Assembly: GCA_964480945.1 (NCBI GenBank)
Contig: CAYZRX010000009.1
Span: 1 to 64,000, forward strand
DNA length: 64,000 bases
Reading direction: 5' to 3'
From: VGWB01 sp964480945
GTDB lineage: Bacteria; Bacteroidota; Ignavibacteria; UBA10030
Below the pieces are notes generated by a model, which was given only the letters and a program-made list of their open reading frames with translations, was not told where the DNA came from and did not search any database. This document shows positions 34,169 through 42,956 of this stretch, in pieces (within the stretch, counting starts at the first letter, position 1; the number at the start of each line of letters is the position of its first letter). Position numbers and translations under genes: made by a program.

Positions 34169-34750
34169 TTATGTGAGAACTGGGCCGTTGATCTTGTTCA
34201 TTGTTTTCTCCGGACCATCGACAACGACGGAAAGACAAGCGTCTTCCGCTCGATTGACCATATCCACGACAACGGGACGCTCATCTTCTGTAAACGCATC
34301 GAGCACGAATTCGGCCATTGATGTGTTCTCCGCCAGCGGATGAGCAGGGCCGATACCGCACCGCAAGCGGGGAAAATCTTCGGATTGTAGGTGATAGATG
34401 ATCGAGTACAATCCGTTGTGTCCACCATCGCTTCCCGAGAGGCGGAGTCTCAAACGCCCGAGCGGAAGCTGGAAATCGTCGCATACAATGAGCAGCTCGT
34501 CGAGCGCTGCGCCGAATTGCTCTCGAATTTCAGCAACTGCAATGCCGCTCTCGTTCATATACGTCAGCGGCTTCACAAGGCCGAGCGGGCTACCGCGGTA
34601 CACCCCCTCCGCCAGGAGGAATTCGCCGCGGCCCGGCCGAAATGCAACCTTCAGACGCTCTGCCAGTCGGTCGACGATTGCGAACCCCACATTGTGCCTT
34701 GTCCGGTCGTACCGGCTCCCTGGATTTCCAAGACCGATGATGAACTGCAT
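34169..34750 (-). CDS. pth: Peptidyl-tRNA hydrolase
   Basis: A 193-residue Pth: IIGLGNPGSRYDRTRHNVGF holds the active-site His near residue 20, with PLTYMNESGIAV, LIVCDDFQLPLGRLRLR and GSDGGHNGLYSII. It frees tRNAs from stalled peptidyl-tRNA. It lies 24 bases after rplY, the usual neighbour. Confidence 0.96.
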   Translation of the reverse strand: MQFIIGLGNPGSRYDRTRHNVGFAIVDRLAERLKVAFRPGRGEFLLAEGVYRGSPLGLVKPLTYMNESGIAVAEIREQFGAALDELLIVCDDFQLPLGRLRLRLSGSDGGHNGLYSIIYHLQSEDFPRLRCGIGPAHPLAENTSMAEFVLDAFTEDERPVVVDMVNRAEDACLSVVVDGPEKTMNKINGPVLT

Positions 34751-34774
34751 ACAGAGACAATGACGCGAGCCGGA

Positions 34775-35515
34775 CTACTTCTTCTCGGCTGGCGCTGCTT
34801 TTGCAAGAGCAGCCGTCTTCGCAGGGGCGGCTCCTTTTGCGGGAGCACCTTCTTTGGGAGCCTCCTCGGCGCCCTCCTCGGCTTTCTTGCCCTTGCCGAT
34901 GACCTCGGGCTCCGCCGGGGCGCCCTCAACCGGCACCTCACCGGGAGCGGCAACCTCCGCCTCCTTCAAGATGGTTGGAGGCACGACCGCTACGACCGTG
35001 CTGTTTTCGTTCTCGAGGATCTTAACGTTCGGGATGCTGAGATCACGGACGTGAATCGATCTGTTGATCTCGAGGGTTTCAACATTCACTTCCAGGTGGC
35101 CCGGAATGTTCTTCGGAAGGCACGACACCCGTAGACGATGAATGACGTGCTGCAGAATCCCGCCATCCTTGACCCCTTTGGCCGTTCCAACGATCTTCAC
35201 CGGCACTTCAATCGTGAGTTCCTCCTGTTCACTGAGTCCGAACAAGTCGAAGTGGACGGGGCGATCAGTGACCGGGTCGAACTGAACTTCCCGCAGAATG
35301 CACGTGCGGCTCGAGCCGTCGTCCAGTTTCAGATTGATGACGCTTGCCGCCGAAGACCTGTACAATGGTTGAAGGGCCAATTCCCCGATCGCGATCGGAA
35401 TATTCTCCTGACCGTGGCCGTAGAAGATCCCCGGGACCTTTCCGGATCTCAGGAGTGTTTTCGCCTTCTTGCCCAGTTCCTTTCTGACTTCAGCGATGAT
35501 CGTTATTTCAGGCAT
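34775..35515 (-). CDS. rplY: 50S ribosomal protein L25 (general stress protein Ctc)
   Basis: A 246-residue long-form L25: N-terminal 5S-rRNA-binding domain (AEVRKELGKKAKTLLRSGKV, GIFYGHGQENIPIAI, RTCILREVQFDPVTDRPVHF) and the C-terminal TL5 domain (IEVPVKIVGTAKGVKDGGIL, LPKNIPGHLEVNV). From about residue 185 a 60-residue tail rich in Ala, Pro, Glu and Lys (several APAK units) follows and is probably disordered. Prs, rplY and pth are adjacent in the order seen in many bacteria. Confidence 0.95.
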   Translation of the reverse strand: MPEITIIAEVRKELGKKAKTLLRSGKVPGIFYGHGQENIPIAIGELALQPLYRSSAASVINLKLDDGSSRTCILREVQFDPVTDRPVHFDLFGLSEQEELTIEVPVKIVGTAKGVKDGGILQHVIHRLRVSCLPKNIPGHLEVNVETLEINRSIHVRDLSIPNVKILENENSTVVAVVPPTILKEAEVAAPGEVPVEGAPAEPEVIGKGKKAEEGAEEAPKEGAPAKGAAPAKTAALAKAAPAEKK

Positions 35516-35536
35516 AGTACCATCTCCTCAATTCGA

Positions 35537-36481
35537 TTATATCTTGTCCTTGTCGACGTCAAACAGAGAGCTAATGGATTGATTGTTATGTGTGCGTATG
35601 ATCGCTTCCGCAAAAAGCCGGGAGACGGATCGGCGTTCGATTTTCGGCGATTCCTCTTTGAGCGGAATAGAGTCGGTCACAACCAGCGTCTTGACATCTG
35701 CCGCATTGATTTGCTCAGTGGCTTTCCCGGAGAGGATCGGGTGAGTACATGCTCCGTAGATGTCTTTCGCGCCGTGCTGTTTCAATGCCGCCACCGCGTT
35801 GACAAATGTTCCCCCCGTATCAATGAGGTCATCGACGATCAAGACGTTCTTTCCCTCCGCCTTGCCGATGATGTTCATCACCTCTGCCTCATTCGCTTTC
35901 GGTCGACGCTTGTCGATCAGGATCAAGTCCGCCTCGAGTCGTTTCGCGTACGACCGGGCCATCCTCAGGCTGCCGACATCCGGTGAAACCACGGCCAGGT
36001 TCGGGATCTTCTTCTTTCGAAAATAGTCTGAGAACACGGCCGACGCATAGAGGTGATCGAGCGGTATGTCGAAGAACCCCTGGATCTGCGCAGCGTGAAG
36101 ATCCATGGTGATAACACGATCGGCCCCCGCTTCGGTGATAAGATTCGCGACGAGCTTTGCGGTGATGGAGACTCGCGGCTGGTCCTTTCGATCCTGCCGT
36201 GCATAACCAAAGTATGGGATCACCGCAGTCACGCGCCTGGCCGAAGCCCGCTTTGCGGCATCGATCAGTATCAACAGCTCTATGAGATTCTCCGCCGGCG
36301 GCTGCGTCGATTGTACCACGAAAACATCATCACCACGGATGTTATCGCTGTATTTTACCCAAATCTCTCCGTCAGAGAAGTTCTTGATGTCAAGTTTTCC
36401 CAACGCAACGCCCGAGGCCTTCGCAATTTTCTGTGCCAGAAGGCGGTTTCCTCTCCCCGAAAAGATCTTTAGGTCACTCAT
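35537..36481 (-). CDS. prs: Ribose-phosphate pyrophosphokinase
   Basis: A 314-residue PRPP synthase: KIFSGRGNRLLAQKIAKA, FSDGEIWVKYSDNIRGDDVF, PYFGYARQDRKDQPRVSITA, DLHAAQIQGFFDIPLDHL and the PRPP loop VLIVDDLIDTGGTFVNA. It makes PRPP from ribose 5-phosphate and ATP for nucleotides, His and Trp. It heads the protein-coding part of a minus-strand operon (rplY, pth, rpsF, rpsR, rplI) and lies 255 bases after tRNA-Gln. Confidence 0.97.
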   Translation of the reverse strand: MSDLKIFSGRGNRLLAQKIAKASGVALGKLDIKNFSDGEIWVKYSDNIRGDDVFVVQSTQPPAENLIELLILIDAAKRASARRVTAVIPYFGYARQDRKDQPRVSITAKLVANLITEAGADRVITMDLHAAQIQGFFDIPLDHLYASAVFSDYFRKKKIPNLAVVSPDVGSLRMARSYAKRLEADLILIDKRRPKANEAEVMNIIGKAEGKNVLIVDDLIDTGGTFVNAVAALKQHGAKDIYGACTHPILSGKATEQINAADVKTLVVTDSIPLKEESPKIERRSVSRLFAEAIIRTHNNQSISSLFDVDKDKI

Positions 36482-36736
36482 GGTTGCCTCACTCTTGAGT
36501 GAAGGGAAAAAATGGCTTCATGCGGGAGTTCCTTGCTGGGGTGCCAGGATTCTCCGCCGTAGGCGGATGCGCCTCTCCGAAGGAGTCCTTCGGACCGGTG
36601 CAGAACCTGGGAATGGCGGCTCCAAAGGCCGCTGTCCCGCTTTCTGTTCCGCCTTTTGGAATCCCGCATGTTTGGCGGAATCCAAAGAGCGGGAGATTCC
36701 GCTTTGTCGAACAAGAGCACGTCTCAAATGACTCTG
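36482..36736 (-). repeat. Hairpin-rich tract with tRNA-Gln-derived copies
   Basis: A 255-base non-coding stretch between tRNA-Gln and prs. It holds perfect palindromic stems TCCGCC-GTA-GGCGGA (about 36553-36567) and CCGAAGGA-G-TCCTTCGG (about 36578-36594), and a large imperfect hairpin (36648-36667 with 36675-36694). Bases 36603-36634 match tRNA-Gln positions 36754-36785 in 30 of 32 bases, 24 of them contiguous. Further degenerate GCGG..TCCAAAG..GCGG units lie at 36673-36693 and, inverted, at 36648-36667. Reading frames across it are not convincing. It would be transcribed if tRNA-Gln and prs share a transcript. Confidence 0.7.
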
Positions 36737-36808
<72 letters not shown>

Positions 36809-36819
36809 ATGATCTTTCG

Positions 36820-36851
36820 GAATCTCTGGTTGCAGCTCAGCCTCTAACAAA
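36820..36851 (-). promoter_or_regulatory. Candidate promoter of tRNA-Gln
   Basis: On the minus strand TTTG, 21 bases, GAGATTC, ending 11 bases before the tRNA. The second box is a weaker match than at other sites in the window. Confidence 0.4.
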
Positions 36852-36961
36852 GACAGTCTCGCAAGGCTCCTAATGGAATGGAATCGGCGATTACTACTAC
36901 GTTGTTTGAACGATGTTGAGACAACGCTTCAGAAACCACTTGCAGAAGCCGCTTCCATAAA

Positions 36962-37000
36962 AAATAAAGCCCAACTCGTAAAAGAATTGGGCTTAAAAAA
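36962..37000 (-). terminator. Bidirectional terminator after the M14 peptidase
   Basis: AGCCCAA pairs with TTGGGCT over a 12-base loop, flanked by A-rich and T-rich runs on both strands. It insulates tRNA-Gln from the peptidase gene. Confidence 0.75.
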
Positions 37001-37062
37001 TAACCAAATATAGCCTCTAAGTCAACGCAAATCTGTTCACTTCTTCCAACAGCGTGCTACCA

Positions 37063-39675
37063 TCACTGCGGCTGGGGAAGAAAGAAGACGCTGTTGAGAA
37101 GTAGCTTCTGAAGACCTGTCCAGAACCTCCTAAATGCGACATTCTCGGTAAACAGCACTGCGTGGCCTCGGCCGATTCGGAAATCCATTATATATGCCGC
37201 ATCTGCGATCTTTTCGGCTTTCTCCTTCGGGACGTATCCACTCACAGGAGCGTTCCCTTTTGGATACCGCGCAACGTTATGGCCGGCGGCCGAGAGCTCG
37301 TAGGGCGGTCCGTTCGACTTGAAAACATATATTTCTCTGCTATAGCCGTAACCCGTAGGATCAGTCGTGTCAACGATCACCCTGAAGATCGTCCCCGGAA
37401 TCCGGTCGAGGCGATCTTGTTCCTGTCTCTCGAGCAACATCTGCCTCATCGTGCTGTCTTTTCTCGCTTTCTCGGCTTCTTTCTCCTCCTTGGATTTGTC
37501 CGCTTCCTTCTTCTCAGTTTTCAAAACTTCCGGCGTGATTCCCGACTTACTCTTCGTCAGAAACTGAGCGCCACCTTCGATCCCGATCAACACGCCTCCA
37601 GCTTGAGTCCATCGTTTCAACTTGTCTACCATCGAGCTATCGAAGACCGATTGGTAGTTGCTGGCGTCGGGGAGAAGGAGGACGTCGAATTTTTGGAGAT
37701 TGGCACGACCGAGATCCGTTGCCCGAATAGGGGTGAAGGGAATCTGCAGTTCTTGTTCGAAGAGAAACCAGAGCTCTCCATAGTCAGTCGAGCTCACGGG
37801 GGGACCAGTGACGATCGCGATTTCCGGTTTCTTGATCGGTGTGATATTGCCAGAGCCAAGGCTGATCCCTTTCTCGGTCAGCCCGGTGCCCACCGAGTAG
37901 ACATCGACGCCGTCGAGTGATGCGAACCGTTCGATATCGACGTCGAGTGAATCATTGTTCAGACCTGCGATGATGACGACTGTACCCGGGCCGAACCAAC
38001 GCTGGGACGTCTCGAATGGCTTGCGCGCGACTGAGAGTGAGTACCTTTTCTCGAGCAGTTGCCACACCAGCTTGACGGCGTTGTTTCTCTCCCAGGGGAT
38101 CAAATACGCGTAGGGATGGTTGTCTCCGATGATTTTCCCGACGATGCGAGGTGGCAGGACAATCTTGGTTGCAGTCGTTGGGAGCGGCGAGGTCGTCGAG
38201 TAGGCCGCGAGCCCGGACGCGATCGGCAGTGACCAGGCCGAGACGTCGTAGAAGAATGTATCCCTCGCGACGGTCGTAGGCTCGAGAAGCGCCCTTGCGA
38301 GGCGCCCCTCCGGCTGTCCCGTCGGCACATAGTAGGTACCCTCCGGGAAGCTTTCCTTCGAGGCCTTTGGGGCGAAGAACTGCTGTGCTTCGAATGAGGT
38401 CGACTCCTGAAGTTGATAGACTTCGATTCCCTGTTCCAGGAGGGTCGTAACAATCTGGGCAGCTTGACCGGGATCGTTGCCTTCTTTCACGACATAGCCT
38501 TTCGTTCGGTCCTGGCCTTTGAGTGCGGTTTCCCAAAACTTGTAGAAATCCTCCAAGCGCCGTTTCTTGTACTTGACGCTCGTCTCGAGGGTGGCAATAC
38601 CCGTCACGAAGTGATTTCGGGCGCGCTCGCGCAAGGTCAAGATCTTTCCATCCGGCCGTCTTACAGCAAGCGCCGCGCGCGAGCCTCCTGCTTGCTCGTA
38701 GGTCATTCCGATCGCTGCGTTGAACGTGGGCCACGAGTCGCCGTACCCGGGGTAGAACATGTCAAATTCCTCTCCGACGAAATACGGTATCCGCAGCTTG
38801 TCGAAAGCTTCGGCGTTGCCTTTCCCGTAGATCATCTCCCACTCTTTGACTTCCGGGGGCAGGGATTCGTGAAACGGCACCGCGGCAGGGAAGAAGAAGT
38901 ATGTGCTCGTGTACCCCATTTCGTGGTAATCCACGTGCACGTGCGGCATCCACTCTCGATAGAATCGCACACGTGCGCGTGTCTCTTTTTGCGTCTGCCA
39001 GGACCAGTCCCGATTCAGGTCGAAAAAGTAATGATTCGTCCGCCCGCCGGGCCACTGTTCGCTGTGCTCGATAGCGATCGGATCGGTGTTCGGTCGCGCG
39101 CCGAGGGTAGCATTCACCCACTCGACATAACGTTCTCGGCCGTCAGGATTGACGTTTGGATCGACAATGACGACGGCGTTCTCGAGGATCTCCTGTGTCC
39201 GCTGGTCTGTGCCTGCGCAGAGCTGATAGGCCGTGAGCATGGCCGCTTCCGTCGAAGAAGCCTCGTTCCCATGAACGCCGTATGATAGGTACACGATGAC
39301 CGGCAGTCTGTCGATGATCGTCTCTGCTTCGGATCTTGCTCCGAACGTCCTGGGATCGGTCAGTTTTCTATTTGATGCTTTGATCTCGTCGAGTCTGCTC
39401 AGATTCTTCGGGGCGCTGATGACAAGTGCCTGCAAGGGGCGGGACTCGTTCGTTTCACCATAGAAGAACCGTTTCACGCGGTCGGACGAGCTCACCAACT
39501 TGTCGAGGTACTTCTCAAGATTTCTGTAATCAGTAAACTTCTCCCCAATTTCGTACCCGAGGAGCGATCGCGGGGTCGGGACCTTGGGATCGTAGGTGCC
39601 TCCAGGGAAGAAGCTCGTCATCTCCTGAGCGAAGCCGATGCTCACCGCGCATAAAACCAGAAACAGATGTTTCAT
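37063..39675 (-). CDS. Secreted M14 zinc carboxypeptidase-like protein with C-terminal GATase-like domain
   Basis: An 870-residue exported protein (signal MKHLFLVLCAVSIGFAQ). The M14 domain has the zinc pair H135/E138 (SYGVHGNEASSTEA), VDPNVNPDGRERY near 171, FDLNRDWSW near 218 and the third zinc ligand H251 (VHVDYHEMGY). From about residue 590 it has a DJ-1/GATase-like Rossmann region (IAIVTGPPVSSTDYGE, FDVLLLPD, GGVLIGIEGGAQFLTK) interrupted by a very charged Lys/Glu stretch near 720-755. Such large M14 proteins are common in Bacteroidota and relatives and likely digest external peptides. It stands alone with its own promoter. Confidence 0.9.
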   Translation of the reverse strand: MKHLFLVLCAVSIGFAQEMTSFFPGGTYDPKVPTPRSLLGYEIGEKFTDYRNLEKYLDKLVSSSDRVKRFFYGETNESRPLQALVISAPKNLSRLDEIKASNRKLTDPRTFGARSEAETIIDRLPVIVYLSYGVHGNEASSTEAAMLTAYQLCAGTDQRTQEILENAVVIVDPNVNPDGRERYVEWVNATLGARPNTDPIAIEHSEQWPGGRTNHYFFDLNRDWSWQTQKETRARVRFYREWMPHVHVDYHEMGYTSTYFFFPAAVPFHESLPPEVKEWEMIYGKGNAEAFDKLRIPYFVGEEFDMFYPGYGDSWPTFNAAIGMTYEQAGGSRAALAVRRPDGKILTLRERARNHFVTGIATLETSVKYKKRRLEDFYKFWETALKGQDRTKGYVVKEGNDPGQAAQIVTTLLEQGIEVYQLQESTSFEAQQFFAPKASKESFPEGTYYVPTGQPEGRLARALLEPTTVARDTFFYDVSAWSLPIASGLAAYSTTSPLPTTATKIVLPPRIVGKIIGDNHPYAYLIPWERNNAVKLVWQLLEKRYSLSVARKPFETSQRWFGPGTVVIIAGLNNDSLDVDIERFASLDGVDVYSVGTGLTEKGISLGSGNITPIKKPEIAIVTGPPVSSTDYGELWFLFEQELQIPFTPIRATDLGRANLQKFDVLLLPDASNYQSVFDSSMVDKLKRWTQAGGVLIGIEGGAQFLTKSKSGITPEVLKTEKKEADKSKEEKEAEKARKDSTMRQMLLERQEQDRLDRIPGTIFRVIVDTTDPTGYGYSREIYVFKSNGPPYELSAAGHNVARYPKGNAPVSGYVPKEKAEKIADAAYIMDFRIGRGHAVLFTENVAFRRFWTGLQKLLLNSVFFLPQPQ

Positions 39676-39704
39676 GATGCCTCCGGAGTCAAATGAGTCC
39701 CGCG

Positions 39705-39734
39705 CAATTTAGGGGAAATTGGCTGAATAGCAAT
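39705..39734 (-). promoter_or_regulatory. Promoter of the M14 peptidase gene
   Basis: On the minus strand ATTG, 19 bases, TAAATTG, with a CCGGAGG ribosome site just before the start codon at 39675. Confidence 0.5.
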
Positions 39735-39753
39735 AACGTGGGCGAGCTCCGTT

Positions 39754-39785
39754 GTTGCATTTCCGACCACAATTCTGTATTTTTT
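39754..39785 (+). promoter_or_regulatory. Promoter of bioY
   Basis: GTTG (39754-39757), 20 bases, TATTTTTTTG. It diverges from the peptidase promoter 20 bases away. Confidence 0.5.
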
Positions 39786-39814
39786 TGGCCACGAAACTTA
39801 GCCAGGAGACCTTC

Positions 39815-40420
39815 ATGTCGCAAGCAAGCTCCGTTCCCTTCTCGAAGTATCTCGCCATCGGCAGCGAACACATCGTTGCACAGACGTTCTGGATCGTGAC
39901 CTTCGCGTTGCTCACGGCCGTTGGCGCTCAGATTGAGATTCCGCATCAACCAGTGCCGTATACGTTTCAGACCCTCTTCGTGCTCCTCGCAGGAGCGATG
40001 CTGGGGAAACGAAATGGATTCCTGAGCATGGTTACGTATCTGGCGCTCGGAAGTCTTGGCGCACCGCTCTTCGCGGGTGCCTCCTTCGGCGTTGCGCGTA
40101 TCCTGGGCCCGACAGGCGGGTATCTCCTCGGATTCCCACTGGCTGCTCTTGCGGTCGCGTTCCTCCTCTCGAAGCAGCCTCTGGACCATGCAGGGGAGAG
40201 TGACAACCGATGGATCACTGCACTCTCCTATGGCTGGACCTTCGGCTCGTTGATGATCGGACTGATCATCATCTTTCTTCTCGGCACTGTTCAGCTAAAT
40301 CTTATCTACTTCCATAGCTGGACCGCCTCCTTTGCCTCGGGGTTTCTGATTTTCTCCTGGTGGGATTTGCTCAAATTGTGCGCGGCAACCGCAATCTGCC
40401 ACCAGTTTGCGCGCGGTTGA
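39815..40420 (+). CDS. bioY: Biotin transporter BioY
   Basis: A 201-residue membrane protein, the substrate-binding (S) component of an ECF-type vitamin transporter. Diagnostic segments: VPYTFQTLFVLLAGAMLGKR near 50, YLALGSLGAPLFAGASFG and ILGPTGGYLLGFPLAAL. An AGGAG ribosome site supports the ATG at 39815. The energising BioM and BioN subunits are not in the window; it may work alone or with a shared ECF module. Confidence 0.94.
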   Translation: MSQASSVPFSKYLAIGSEHIVAQTFWIVTFALLTAVGAQIEIPHQPVPYTFQTLFVLLAGAMLGKRNGFLSMVTYLALGSLGAPLFAGASFGVARILGPTGGYLLGFPLAALAVAFLLSKQPLDHAGESDNRWITALSYGWTFGSLMIGLIIIFLLGTVQLNLIYFHSWTASFASGFLIFSWWDLLKLCAATAICHQFARG

Positions 40421-40447
40421 GATCGAAGCAAGTCTGCCGTTTTCACC

Positions 40448-40475
40448 AAGCCGCCTCATTCAGAGGCGGCTTTTC
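40448..40475 (+). terminator. Terminator after bioY
   Basis: AAGCCGCCT pairs with AGGCGGCTT, followed by TTTTCT. Confidence 0.85.
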
Positions 40476-40532
40476 TATTCTGGGTTCAAGCGTGGAGGTG
40501 GTGATCTGATGAGCAACGGGGTATGAAGCACG

Positions 40533-40556
40533 AAGGGGCGGCCTCTCGGTCGCCCC
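40533..40556 (-). terminator. Possible terminator of the pgsA-recA operon
   Basis: GGGGCG pairs with CGCCCC just after the exonuclease gene on the minus strand. The T run is poor (TTCGTGCTT), so it may be only a hairpin. Confidence 0.35.
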
Positions 40557-40578
40557 TCTCCATTTGGATTGTGTCGGA

Positions 40579-41250
40579 TTAGAACCTCAAGAATTTCTCC
40601 CACCGTCTGAACAACTCAGCCGTTGCCCTCAGATCTCCCGCGCAATACTCGGCGATCTCCTGAAATCGTTTTTCCTCGAACAGCTTGCCAAGGTCGAGCC
40701 CTGTGATCCCGTGAGACTTCGGGCTGTCAATGCCGAAGGCCTTACAGTAGAAGTCGAGACTAAACTTGCGAAAGGCACCATAGAATGTGAGCTGCTCAAG
40801 CAGATCGCAATGAACCGAGGCTTCGTACCGATACGGCATGAGATTGCGCGTCGGTTTGACGTCCAGAAGGGCGGAGCGCAGCAGGAGGAAGGGGCAGTCG
40901 AATCCGCGGCCGTTGAAGGTGATGAACTGCTCGAATTTCAGCACATCCTCCCAGAATTGCGTGAGAATCTCCCTCTCCTCCCCAGATTTGAAGTGGATCG
41001 TTTCCCCGTCAGAAAAGCTGTCCACCTTCTCATCGGATTGGAATAGGACCTCCCCTTTGTTCGTATCAGGGTTGAGCATGCCAATGGCAATGATCTGGGC
41101 GGTGGTGGGGTAGAGGCTGAGCTTCTGAATAGTCTGGGTGCGTTCTTCTTCAGTCTCAGCGAACTTGAGCAGGTATTTTTGCTGAGCGTCGTCGAACGAT
41201 TCCAACGGAAAGCCGAGCGTTTCAATATCGATGACGACCCTGGAGGGCAT
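40579..41250 (-). CDS. DEDD-family 3'-5' exonuclease (PolB-type, predicted)
   Basis: A 223-residue RNase-H-fold exonuclease. ExoI is VVIDIETLG near residue 5, ExoII FITFNGRGFDCPFLLLRS near 109, and ExoIII IAEYCAGDLRATAELFRRW near the end, giving the four acidic metal ligands and a Tyr (DEDDy type). It resembles the predicted 3'-5' exonucleases related to family B polymerase proofreading domains. Substrate is unknown. It is the last gene of an operon that includes recA, consistent with a DNA repair role. Confidence 0.8.
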   Translation of the reverse strand: MPSRVVIDIETLGFPLESFDDAQQKYLLKFAETEEERTQTIQKLSLYPTTAQIIAIGMLNPDTNKGEVLFQSDEKVDSFSDGETIHFKSGEEREILTQFWEDVLKFEQFITFNGRGFDCPFLLLRSALLDVKPTRNLMPYRYEASVHCDLLEQLTFYGAFRKFSLDFYCKAFGIDSPKSHGITGLDLGKLFEEKRFQEIAEYCAGDLRATAELFRRWEKFLRF

Positions 41251-41256
41251 GACGGG

Positions 41257-42300
41257 TTAAGCTGTGATCCGGTAGTTCTTCAGGCCCCAGTAGCTCTCGA
41301 TCGCAGACACTTTCACGATCGTGAACAAGGGAATCGCAAGGAGCATGCCGATGACTCCCATCAACTCGTTCCCGACCACGAGAACGAGAATCACGGTCAG
41401 AGGGTGCATGTCAACGGTTTTCGCGTAACAGAGAGGCTGCACGAGGATGTTGTCGATCATTTGCACCGCAAACGTGACGATGATGATCGGGATCAGCAGG
41501 CGCATGTCGCCGTACTGGGTGAGGGAAATCAAGAAAGCCGGGACCGCGCCGACCACGGGGCCGAGGTAGGGGATGAGGTTCGCGGCTCCGGCGATCGAAC
41601 CGAGGAGGATCGGATAGTCCACCCCGATCACGGAGTATCCGAGCATGCTGATCAGCCCGATGATGATCGAGTCCAGGATCCAGCCCCGGAGGTAGCCTTT
41701 CAGGTCGCGCTGAATTTTGTTCAGGACATTCAGCGTCATTTCGAAATACTTGTTGGGCACACGCTCGATGAGTTTCTTCAAGCCCGTATGGCCCTCGGCG
41801 AGAATGAAATACGTCACGAACGGCACGATGGCGAGCGTGACGAGGGCAGCGAGAGAATTCTGCAAAACCGAGCTGAACTGCTGGACCGATCCGGAGATGT
41901 ACGATTGCACGCCCTTCGAGAGCTCAGCCGCGCTGAGGAACGGGATGCTCTTCTCGACACCCCGGGCGGCTTCGGTGAGCTTCTCCTCAAACGGGAAGGT
42001 GCTGAGTTGGTTGTACACTGATCGGGCGCGATCGATGAGGAATGGGATGAGGTTCAGGAAGAGGGCGACGACGGCCCCGCCGATGACAAGAAATGTCACC
42101 AAGATGGCGAAGCTCCGTTTCAATCCAACTCTGAATTCCAACCACCTCACCACCGGCGAGAGAATGAATGCAGCGAGTCCGGATGCGATCAGAGCGAGAA
42201 CAAGGTCGGGAAAGAGCGACGCAACCCAGAAGGCAAGGAGAAGAAGCGCGACGATCAGAGAGACTTTCAGCAGCGGCCGGTGTGCGGTGGGCGGTTGCAT
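41257..42300 (-). CDS. AI-2E family transporter (first of two)
   Basis: A 347-residue membrane protein with about eight helices: paired N-terminal helices (LLKVSLIVALLLLAFWVASL, LALIASGLAAFILSPVVRWL), a soluble middle, and the family C-terminus with LGSIAGAANLIPYLGPVVGA and DNILVQPLCYAKTVDMHPL. Members export diverse small molecules or ions; AI-2 transport should not be assumed. Six to eight bases separate it from its neighbours. Confidence 0.88.
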   Translation of the reverse strand: MQPPTAHRPLLKVSLIVALLLLAFWVASLFPDLVLALIASGLAAFILSPVVRWLEFRVGLKRSFAILVTFLVIGGAVVALFLNLIPFLIDRARSVYNQLSTFPFEEKLTEAARGVEKSIPFLSAAELSKGVQSYISGSVQQFSSVLQNSLAALVTLAIVPFVTYFILAEGHTGLKKLIERVPNKYFEMTLNVLNKIQRDLKGYLRGWILDSIIIGLISMLGYSVIGVDYPILLGSIAGAANLIPYLGPVVGAVPAFLISLTQYGDMRLLIPIIIVTFAVQMIDNILVQPLCYAKTVDMHPLTVILVLVVGNELMGVIGMLLAIPLFTIVKVSAIESYWGLKNYRITA

Positions 42301-42308
42301 GGCGACGC

Positions 42309-42944
42309 CTATGGAAACATGACGCGAACGGTCTTCAGTGCGACCTCCGTCGAGAAGCCTCGGCTGAGCAGGTAATCTACCATGCGTTTCTGCTGCTTGA
42401 GCGAATCCAGTTCTGCGAAACGTGAGCGGCTCAGTTTCAGCTTCTTTGCGGCGAGCCGGGCTGCCGCCTGCTGTTCATCCTCTTCGGAGACATACTCCTT
42501 CAGCACGCGCTCGATGATCTGAAAGGAGATCCCTTTCTCCAGGAGCTTGCGCCTGATCATCGCCTTGCCCATCGGTTTCCCGCGGAGCTTGTCGCGAACG
42601 AGCATCCGCGCGAACTCGAGGTCGCTGACGAGATTGGCCTCTCGAAGCTTGTGAACGACCTTCTTGGCCAGATCAGAGGAGAATCCTTTGTGCGACAGCT
42701 TGTCGGTAACCTCCTTCGAGCTGCGGGGGCGGTAGGAAATGAAGTTCAAAGCGGTCATCCGCGCTCGGCTGAACGCCTCCTCGGAGGCGATCTCCTCGAC
42801 CATCCGTTCATCGATCCGCCTTCCGGTCAGCAGGCCGAATTTCATGAGAACCTCATCGCTCACCTGAAACGCAGGAGCTTCATCGATGAAGACGACGTAG
42901 CTGTTACGCTCCTTGCGGGCCTTCACGATCTTCGTGATCAGCAC
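42309..42944 (-). CDS. recX: Regulatory protein RecX
   Basis: A 211-residue RecX with three helical repeats (ARMTALNFISYRPRSSKEVT, LSHKGFSSDLAKKVVHKLRE, MIRRKLLEKGISFQIIERVL, VDYLLSRGFSTEVALKTVRV) after an N-terminal extension. RecX binds RecA filaments and dampens recombination. It lies 12 bases after recA, the conserved partner order. Confidence 0.93.
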   Translation of the reverse strand: MLITKIVKARKERNSYVVFIDEAPAFQVSDEVLMKFGLLTGRRIDERMVEEIASEEAFSRARMTALNFISYRPRSSKEVTDKLSHKGFSSDLAKKVVHKLREANLVSDLEFARMLVRDKLRGKPMGKAMIRRKLLEKGISFQIIERVLKEYVSEEDEQQAAARLAAKKLKLSRSRFAELDSLKQQKRMVDYLLSRGFSTEVALKTVRVMFP

Positions 42945-42956
42945 GACGGCGCCTCA

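Noticed and set aside
36603..36634. Second tRNA gene
   Set aside because: Only the anticodon arm and part of the T arm are present; there is no acceptor stem or D arm.
37004..37030. TATATTTG on the minus strand as a promoter
   Set aside because: The box is good, but no TTG lies about 20 bases upstream (the nearest TTTG is 15 away), and any transcript would run straight into the terminator at 36962-37000.
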